Shown here: positions 50,501 to 60,900 of the stretch, one piece after another
How the letters are laid out: every line of letters begins with the position of its first letter
Numbering within the stretch: the stretch's first letter is position 1
From: Charina bottae
Taxonomy: Eukaryota; Chordata; Lepidosauria; Squamata; Charinaidae
Reading direction: 5' to 3'
Length of the DNA stretch: 64,000 nucleotides
Assembly (NCBI GenBank): GCA_023362775.1
Contig: JALMGJ010000003.1
Coordinates: forward strand, 52,181,416-52,245,415
Program-made: the position numbers and the translations under genes
Notes under the pieces: model-generated
What the model was told of the DNA's origin: nothing
The model's database searches: none
The model's input: the letters and a program-made list of their open reading frames with translations, nothing else

Positions 50501-51905
50501 CAAAATGTCATTACATCAAAAGCATTTTATCTAACTGAAGAAGACTACTGTAGTATTTTAAAATCATTTAAAATCATTTAGTCCAGTAGTAAGTAATATT
50601 CTGGGCCAGTGGACAATTTAGAATTTTAAGAGCATGTTGCAGGTTCTTCAAAAATGGGTTGCTGGAGATGGTTGCATATTCACAGAATGGTTGTTAAAGC
50701 AAATTTTCTTCCCATAAGACATTCAAGTACCCCAGAAACATTTTTGTATATAAGAGTGATGTTGGAAGCTTTTCATTTTAGCATGCCATCTTGCTTTTTA
50801 TTTGTTTGTTTGTTTGTTTGTTGTTTTTTAGAATAATTCAGAGTCCTGTGGGCTCCAAGGTTTGCCTGCCCTTTAGATCTTGGCAATACAGTCAATTGTT
50901 GGCAATTCTTTGGGACAGTAACAAAATAACATTTCCTGGTTCTTTTCAGAATAATTTGAATCTAAAACAAAAGTATATATGAAAGTAATCATTGAAATGC
51001 CACAACTGAAAATATTATTTGCCCCTGATATTTAGTGCAGCACCTCTGACAAATACGAACTCTTTATTGCATTCAGAACCTAAAGATGAAATCTCAGTCT
51101 GTCAATGCGATTTTCTTTTCTAATCCCTTTAGTAGAGTTGCTGATTTGCTAATTCTTCTTGTTATGAGTGTTGTTGCTTGATAACAGTGCCATCTTAAGA
51201 CGTTAAATTAGAAGTCTGTATGTCTGTTCAGTTGGGCTTACATGGGGCTACCCTTGAAGAACGTCCGGAAGCTTCAGCTGGTTCAGAATGCGGCCGCGCG
51301 GGCGATTTTAGGTGCTTCAAGATCAGCACATATAACACCTCTGCTCCGCGAACTGCATTGGGTTCCAGTCTGCTTCCAGATTCAATTCAAGGTGTTGGTT
51401 ATCACCTTTAAAGCCCTACATGGCATGGGTCCAGGTTACCTGAGGGACCATCTCATCCCTATCACATCAACCCGTCCCACCCGGTCCTGCAGAGAGGGCA
51501 TGCTATGAGCCCCGTCTGTAAGAGAGTTCCATCTGACGGGGTCCAGGAGTTGTGCCTTCTCTGCAGTAGCCCCTGCCCTTTGGAATATTCTTTCCCCTGA
51601 AATAAGATTGGCCCCCTCTCTCCTGGACTTTAGAAAAAATCTAAAGACCTGGTTTTGCCATCATGCTTGGGGAGGGGAGGGAAATAGCCAGTCTTGGGGT
51701 TGGCTGATCGCTTAGATCTACTTTGACCAACCTTCCAACCATGGGATAGTAAGAACTGCCATTTTTAGGATTAAATTGTATTAGATATTTTATTGATTTT
51801 TTGTAATATTTATGTTTTTATTGATTTTAAACTTATGTTGTGAACCGCCCGGGGTCCCTCCTTGCGGGGGAGATGGGCGGGATATAAATATGTTTATATT
51901 ATTTA

Positions 51906-51942
<37 letters not shown>

Positions 51943-54900
51943 TCACAAAGGAACACAAGATGGCTTTCATTTAAATATAAGTCTGTTGCGGGGAGGGTGC
52001 CTTCTAGGTTGCAGTAGCCAAGTTTCTTAACTTGATGTGTGTTTTCTCTCCATTATTCTCCCCCCCCCCACTTCCTTTGAAGTCAGGACAACCATCAACT
52101 GTGATAGAGAATATCCATACTATTATTGCCGCAGCTGCTGTGAAGTTCAGCTCAGACCAGCTAAGTCATCTTTTTATCCTTATTCAGAAGGTAAGGTTTG
52201 TATTGGCTTAACTCGGTTGCTACAGTAAAGACTTGAAATCTCATGATCTTGGGGAAAGTTTTACAGTTACTTATAGCACAGAACAGACTAAGTGACAGGT
52301 CAAATCAAGCCTAGCCTAGTTTTACTTTTTAGCAGTCATAATATATTTACAAAGTTCCTTGTATTTCTGACAAGATTTTCTTAAATTGAATTAGTTAGAA
52401 AAAACTATTGCAGTAGTTAATTGCTTAATTTTAAATAGGCTTTTGAATTCAATTTTCATTGTAAATAAAAACCCTCCTTCTGAATTTCCAGTTCAAAGTA
52501 AGGTACTCCTTTTACTAGTTCATATTATATTCTTATTTAGGTCAAATACATTCGGCTGTTAAGTGTGCTCAGCTAAAGATCTTCTAAGATTTCTTATATA
52601 ATGTTTTAAAAAATGAGATTTGTATCAGTGGAATTAAATCAAATTAAACATATATTTCATTTCCAGTTTCTTTATATACAGTACTCTGAAATTTGTATTT
52701 GATTAAATTAAATGTTGGAAAAACAGTGTTGAGATAAGTTTTAGATGGCTTTGTATTTATGTATTTTCCCCTTTTTTAGAGTTGGGAGTGTGAGAGCGAT
52801 AGAGTACGACAGAAACTCTTAAGCTTGATAGGACGTATTGGACGGGAAGCACGTGTAGAGGCAACCACTGGAAAGGCACGTGGAACAGGTTTTTTTTTAA
52901 GAGAACTCACATGGCAATTTCTGTAACAGACAGTGATGACTGTACGTGTATTCTTGTAGGTTCTTGAAGTTCTCTGGGACTTGGCTCATCTTCCAACACT
53001 ACCTAGCAGCTTGATTCAACAGGCTTTGGAGGAGCATTTGACAATCCTTAGTGATGCATATGCAGTAAAGGAGGCAATCAAAAGAAGCTATATCATCAAA
53101 TGTATAGAAGATATTAAGAAGGTTAGTTTGTCTTCAGAATTGACTTTAGAATTCATATTTTTAGGGATATATTTTCTTTCTTTCTTTTATTTCTTTTATT
53201 TATTTATTTAATTTATATGACCGCCCATCTCCCCCAACGGGGGACTTTCTTTTACCATGAATTCTAGCATTTTTTAATTCAACATGATACAAACTAAAAG
53301 TGTTAGTTATCTTGTTAGTTAGTTCACTTTCTGAAGGTGGTAGAGAATAAAGACTGATTGGGTGAGGTAAATCTCATGCTTTTGTTTCAAGTTTGTTTTA
53401 TGTTTTTGTTTTATTTGTCAACGGTACAACCAATTATTGGATTATAGGGATGAAATTTTCAGCTAGATCCAGGAATGGAGCAAATTTAAATGTTTGATAT
53501 TTGAAGAGTTTAGATTACATTGTGAAGGACTTTTTTAAAGATCAAGTTAGACAATATTTTGGAAAGTATTAAAGCTTGTTTATAAATTCAAAGAATGTTA
53601 GTTTTTTTCTAACATAAATTAATTTTAATTCTGTTTTTAATTACCAGGCTTTGAGTGTTTTGTCTGTAGAAAAGAGAAAGAAAATTAAATTAAATATTAA
53701 CTAGTGAATGTACTGAAGAGAAGTATAATGCTGGAGAGAGAATGTTAATAATATATTCCAAAATATTCCAGTTTTAGAACTTTAATTTTTTACATGCCGC
53801 AATCTATCTTCTGTCTGTTGTTGCTGTTGGTACTAGTGGGGGTATAATTATTATTATTATTTTATACATTTATATCTCAGCTTTCCTCTGGGAGCTCAAG
53901 GTGTGTCATACAGAGGTCTTTCTTTATTCCATCCCCAATACTTCTCAAGCTGGGCTAAAAGATAGTGGCTAGCTCAAAGTCACCTAGTGAGTTTCCATTG
54001 GGGTTAGGGTGGGGATTTGATCTTAGGTCTCCCAGGTTGTATTCCAGCTTTGAAACACAATAGTAAAAGGTATCAACTGTGCAGAAGCAATGCAGATTAT
54101 TTCAGGTACAAGGCTGTGGAAGTACCAACTTCCTCTTTGTTGCTATGATTGTTTGTTTGTTTCAACATAGTCTCAGAATGTGATTCAGAAAAATTGAGCT
54201 CCCTTCTCAGTGTCAGTACTCTTCCTATAATTTTTTTAAAAAATCTTCAGGAATGTGTGATAGTACTCTCCTCTTGTTTTTAAACCGCCTTCCCTTCTGA
54301 TGATTGTAGCCTTGATGTTTTTCAAGCCAGTGATTGCAACCCTTTGTCTGAGTGTGGTATGAATCCTGATTGGCACCTCATACTCTATTTTTTGTTTTCA
54401 TCTCTTCTGATTTTATCAGTTTGTTGCTGAGACCTGTTCTTCTTCATTCCCCAAATTCTCAATAAAATTTAGCATTTGCAATTATGACCTTGATCTCTTT
54501 GATCACTCCTGCATTGTCCAATCAGTGCATGAAAGGCCCTGTTCCTGTGGTTTTGCTGTGAATACAAGAAATTGTGATTGGGATAATGTATAATAATCTG
54601 ATTATAAAGATTACTCTGGGTAGCCTCTGCTGATCACTGAATCCAGTGCTTCTCTTCTGTCATTACCCTACAACGGTGTGCAAACTTGTTTTTGGTGCAG
54701 TAATTGAATTGCTATCTATATCATACCAGGACAGCAGATCAGTATCAGAACTTTGCAGAGGGTTTCAAATCGGGACAGAGTATGTTTAAGACATCCACTT
54801 GGGTATATCTATTCTGAATTATCCTGATCCACTTCAGGATTCATCCAGATCCACAATTTCAGTATCTATCACTGTCTCATCAGTGATATGTATAGATTTC

Positions 54901-57900
54901 TAAAAGATAATTGGAAATCTTTAATTTTTTAAATCCGGGAAAAGTATAAATTGTAAAAGTAGTCTAGAATAGGAAATAGAGCTATGAAAATTTATGCTGT
55001 GTATCCATGGGTATTAAACATATATAATGTGTTGATATCTTTTATTAGTCATCCCAGCATCATAATCCTCAGTTTGTGTGGGTGGTGCCAGCTTTACGTC
55101 AACTCCATGAAATCACACGCTCATTTATTAAACAAACCTACCAAAAGCAAGATAAGGTGAGTATATTTTTAGACACACATACACAGAAAGGGGTTGGAGG
55201 TGAAAAATAAAAGTGGGAAACATTTAATAGTTATGCATTTATCAACTACCCTGCTGGGTGATAGTTGGTCCCTGGCAACTGAAAATCAGGACTAGAAATA
55301 CTTTGTATGTAATACTTGAATGTACATATTTTCTTGAGAGACAATATACAAGATATTTAGTAATGACAAGACAAAAGCAATTAAAAGCTAAAAATCTAAA
55401 AGATTCAATAGGAAAGATTAAATCATCCATGGACTCATATTTATGAAAATATCAAATAGCAGCCAGATTAAAGACAGATTAAACATTAAAAAAATTAAAC
55501 AAGAAAAGTTCACCTAGCAGTGAAAAGGTATGATAAGATGTGAGAGCTAAGAATACTTTACTAGTTATTTATGTTGTAAATAGATAGATAACTTGTGGCA
55601 ATGTTTTTTACGAATAATTTGTGCTAGTCTCATAGTAAATTGAAGTACTGAATTAAATCAGGTTCACTTTACCTTGATTTAATAATTAAATTATGTTTAT
55701 TTTAGAAATGAAGGAAAGTATTTTGTGCTGGGTTAAGAGAAATGAAAATGTTCAGCTTGTATTCAAAGTACTTGGTAATTTATTCCAGGAGCATGAAAAG
55801 GATAGAAACTGAATAATCTTAGGCCTCCATAGGGTTTGTGCTCAGAGATACATGCAGGAAACTTCCATTTATTTAAAACCTGCTTGTATATATTATAATG
55901 CCCTGCTTAACAAATGCTTTTTAATGTTTTTGTCAAGAGCATTATTCAAGATTTGAAGAAAAACTTTGAGATAGTGAAACTGGTAACAGGAAGCTTAATA
56001 GCTTGCCACAAATTGGCTGCATCAGTAGCAGGTGTTGGAGGCCTATCAGGAGCAACGTTGGTGGATGGCCGGTACACTTATCGGGAGGTAAGCAAATGAT
56101 GGCTTATGAAAGCTGAAACCATTGATAAAGCCTTAAATAAAAACGAGAGCCTTTTGTAGAGAGGAAGCTGGGGTTCTAAAAAAGGGAAAATGTGGGCACA
56201 TAAATAATGTCAAAGCATCTCTTTAGAAATTTTCAGTGCAAATCAAGTATATTTTTTGTCTTTCTAGTACTTAGAGGCACACCTCAAATTTCTGGCATTT
56301 TTTCTTCAAGAGGCCACACTCTATTTAGGATGGAATCGTGCTCGGGAAATCTGGGAATGCCTTGTAACAGGCCAAGATGTTTGTGAGCTAGATCGAGAGG
56401 TGAGATCCTGCAAACAGTAGGCAGGCAATTCATGTAATATGCAGGGTGGTTCAGAATTGTTCCTACTGTAGCATAACAGTTGCTCTTGGATACACATATT
56501 ACCTCATCCATTTTTATTCATTTGTAAGCTCATTTAAACTGATACTCTGTTGAGCTGATTCAAGTTTGAAAATAGAAACACTATTTTTTTTTAAAAAAAC
56601 ACAAAATATATCTAAAATAATACTAAGCAGAATAATAATTGTTATCAATAAACATACCCTATTGGGCACTTATACATACATGAAACTTCTTTTGAATAGT
56701 AGGTATTTACTGACTAAATTTTGGTGTATGAAATAAGCAGCAATGTATTATCTATTAAAGTAGTGAAAAATTAGGAAATCGTGTTTATTTTTTCCCAGAT
56801 GTGCTTTGAATGGTTTACAAAAGGACAGCATGACCTTGAAGGTGATGTGCAGCAGCAGCTTTTTAAAGAAAAAATTCTTAAATTGGAGTCCTATGAAATC
56901 ACTATGAATGGTATGTAAGTATTTTTGCCTTTTCAGATTTCAGACTAATTCTGAATATCTGTCAGATACTTTAGGATAAAACAATTTTCTGAATTCTGAA
57001 AATTGTGTTAGGTCCAGAGAAATCCTTAGGGAGGCAAGTAGGTAGAAAGTACTTTCTCATTCCTCCTCTATCTGCCAACCCCTCTCCAAATAATAATTCT
57101 GAGATCCTGGTGTGGATTATGTTGGATGCAACACTGGAGGCTGAGAAAAGGGCTAGAGAGACTTCCAAATTGGCCATTCTCCTAGTGGAATGCATTTATA
57201 TTTCATTTCCAGGCCCTGTAGCTCACCTCGTTGACCAAGGCCTCCCAGTTCTTATAAGAGGTGTTTCAGGAGAGATGGGAAACTGATCTTCATTCCCCAG
57301 CCCTTTGTCCTTGTAGTTCTCTGGATCCAATGTAGTGAATGTTTTTTGGGAGTTAATTAAATCTAAACCAAATCGACTTATTCTCAATTTGCCTGAAAGC
57401 ATCTGTTTTATGTAGGCAATATTTGTGATATTCGTTTAAATAAAAATAGTGGAATTCCTTTAAAATGTTAATTTTTAAAAACAGGTTTTGGTTTGTTTAA
57501 GACCTTTTTTGAAAATGTGAATCTTTGTGATCATCGATTAAAACGACAAGGAACTCAATTGGTAAGCACCTTTCTCTAATCATATACTGTGTACTGTTCA
57601 GAGTTCATGGGCAAAATAGTATAAATAGAAGAAATAGCAGTCCTAAGAAGTGATTGTTAGATGCTGATTCTTCTAAGATCAGGGGTCTGAATTTGCCCTA
57701 AATCTAAATCTAAACTAAATTTAGTTTAGTTTTATGTCAGGTCACTTAAATATGATCAATTGTATTATTCAGCTTGGTATTTGAATTTGTATATGTTGCA
57801 AGAATGAGGTTGACATCCAAAGAAGCTCAGAAACTATTTTAAAATAATAAAAACAGCTGGGAGTCTTGTGCTGTGTTCACACATCACACTAAACTATAAT

Positions 57901-60900
57901 GTGGTTTGGTTTTGACTTGGAATAAACTCGAAACAGGAATCAATGAATAAATTGCAATTTGCACGGTTTACTGCCCTAAAACTGTGTGCTAAGCCATTGT
58001 TGTAAGTAGTTGGCTTACTAAAGGCAACTGTGGCTTTGCATGTTATATTACAGGAATGCATGGCTGGTTTATGGTTTCTTTGGTTTTCTGGTTAGATCTT
58101 TGATCCCTTCCCAAAGCCACTAACTTGATCTACAGAAGTACAAGGCAAGAATAGCTAAGAAAGGAATGAAAACAGAAAAGGAATTGGCCAAACATGGATT
58201 ATATTAATTTTGCTCATCTACAAGACTGAGTTTGTGTTATATCTAATTTGTTCAACAAACTGCTTTAGTGTGTTATATGAACCACAGCATTATTTAAGAT
58301 ATATGTTACTATGTTTAAAAGTCTTTGAAAATTTGATTATTTCAATAACATCTGTAACATTATCTGATCCAAGTACTGACTCTTCTTTGTTTGTGTAGCA
58401 TGTAGAAAAACTGGAATTAATAGGAATGGATTTTATTTGGAAAATTGCAATGGAGTCACCAGATGAAGAAATAGCTAATGAAGCTATCCAGTTGATAATA
58501 AACTATAGTTACATTAATTTAAATCCACGATTGAAAAAGGTAATTATTCTGAATTGATTTCATGTACAGTGGTTATAGCCATGCTGTTAAAGATAACAAG
58601 AGTTCTGCCTGCATTCAGATGGTTCTGTAAATCAAGGGGGGGAATTACATGGAAGCTACAGGTAATTTTCTGTAGGAAGAGGAAGGGCAGCAAAGAGGAA
58701 AGTGATGGCACAGAGCGGGTAGGGCTGTATGATACAGGCATGAGGCCAGGGTTTACCTTTTTTCTGTTTTGTTTTTTGTAATGTGGGACATAGTTAGAAC
58801 TTTTCCTCCGTGTGTCTAACTCGATATATCCTGAAGTTTATTTCGGTTTCTAGCCTCAGAATGGCTGCAGCTTCAATCATGTAATCAGAGGGTATTCCAA
58901 ATACTATAAAATGGTGCTCAGGGCATAGGTAGCCAATATATTGCCCACCTCTGCTATAATGATTTGGAACAAACTGAGCTCTGTCTTGCAACAGTGCCAT
59001 CTCCCCTGACCTTTCTGCTTAAGCAGAGGGAGAAGCCATCATCTATTTTATCTGTTACAGTACATCTGCTGTTTATACATACAGTACATGTATATCTGTG
59101 CATGTACGAAGGAAGTTACATGCAGCAGATACGGTACTAGGGTAAGAATCACAAGGAATAATCTAGGAGATCAAGTGAATTCTAGCCCATTTTTGGTCTG
59201 TGCAGACATTCTACTTAAGGCAGCAAATATGTATCAAAACTGCATTCAGATAACAACAAAAATTCAGACAAAAGCTATGAAGCTTAACAAGTCTACAGAT
59301 CTGAATGTGTGCTTAGAATGTATTAGCAAAAAAGAATAATGCTTATGAGTAATGAAAGAAGTTTAAAGGTGATTTGGATTTCCTTGATTGTACCAACAAA
59401 AGGCAAGTTGCAAGAGAAAAGAGTTCTTAACTAGCCCTCTATTAACTCCAGTGTTTATTTGAGCTTCTTAAGTTATAAGGAAGATCATAATTAAGGTTTC
59501 CCCTTCAAGAGTTTGTGTTTGTTTGTTTGTTTGTTTGTTTGTTTGTTGAAAGAAGGCATTGATTAGGTAGGCATTTGTCATATACTGTATTGGTAACTTT
59601 CTGGGAATCTGGCTTAGGAGCAAGAGTCTGCTAGTCCATGCTGCTTTGATCACTTTCACTAGCTCTTCCCATAAGCAGATAACAGCTGACAAACTCCAGA
59701 TGGTTCTGTTTTCTTTAGCATGTCATCCAAATCAGTGCTTGGAAGACATGCTAAACTTATTGTTGATGAAGCCGTCCATAGCATGTTAGCTGCACTCACA
59801 GAAAGGGTCAGCAGGAATGAGCAGAGAGGTATGTGCTATTGCTCTGCTTGTTGTGTTGCGCAAATGTGCCCAAAAAGTACAATGCTTAACCATTAACAAT
59901 TGTAATTTTTTGATCCTGGCAGTTCCACCAATTTAATTTGGATGCCATTTCTAGAACAAAATAGAAAGTTTGAACCAAGATTTCTAGTAAACTATAGGCA
60001 AAATACATATTAACAGGCATTTAGCAATCTGATATTCTCCGTAACACAATGAAATGCAATAAACTATTAGTTGTCACAGTCTAGAGATGGGACATGAAGA
60101 AAGAAAAAAGTCTGAGAATCATTGTTAGTTGTCATGCTGGCAAACTGTTGTGCTGGGATTGTCTGAATTGCATAACAAAATAAAAAAAGGCAAGGTTACT
60201 GAACAATTATTTTATATCTTCTTTTTCTCAATCTTACTCATGTTTAAATTTAGCAATCTATGTTTTAAATAGTGCTGGTTTTTGTATATGTTTAACTGAC
60301 TGCTTTTTATTATTTTCAGGATTCTGTGTCCCTCCATAAGAAATTCATTGCTGATTGTTACTCAAGATTAGAAGTAAGAGTTCACTTTCTAAAATAAATA
60401 TCTCTTCTCTATTCCTTGTTTTATTTTGTTCTTATATAATTCATAAAGTCATATTCAAATGCTCCAAAAAGTTACTTTCTGGAATATCAATAAGCTGAAG
60501 ACTTGTAAAAGTGAATTCAGAACAAAACTGTTCTACCTGTTAACTGCAGTGTTAATGAAATATTTACGTCATTAACATCAAAGTTTAAGTGCAGGCTTAT
60601 ATCTCATTTTTATTTTCCCACTGTGGCCTCAGTGGTTGCTATCGTCTTCATAGCCTTCACTTTAGTTCAGTAATATTGTTTTTCATTGTAGGCAGCCAGT
60701 TCAGCTCTTGGTGGTCCAACACTCACACATGCTGTTACCAGAGCTACCAAAATGCTAACGGCAACTGCAATGCCCACTGTGGCAACATCAGTACAATCCC
60801 CATACAGGTAAGCTTATGTTTCACAATATATAGATTTTATTCATGTTGCCTTCTCAATTCCCAGGACAAGAGGCTTAGAAATGTCTCATGAATGTGCAAA

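Larger units (their letters stand above)
53122..55048. other. Intron 15, no further exon seen
   Basis: Apart from the two repeats (53185-53245, 53850-54055), nothing recognised. I looked for a ~48-nt exon coding a PGEWSGLEKN-like segment and did not see one. Confidence 0.5.

Noticed and set aside
52876..52889. Alternative exon 14 donor at ACAG|GTTTTT (52888)
   Set aside because: It uses GT, but it adds 13 nt and shifts exon 15 out of frame at once.
57005..57286. 93-codon open frame in intron 19
   Set aside because: No family resemblance and no repeat identity; coding potential is not supported.
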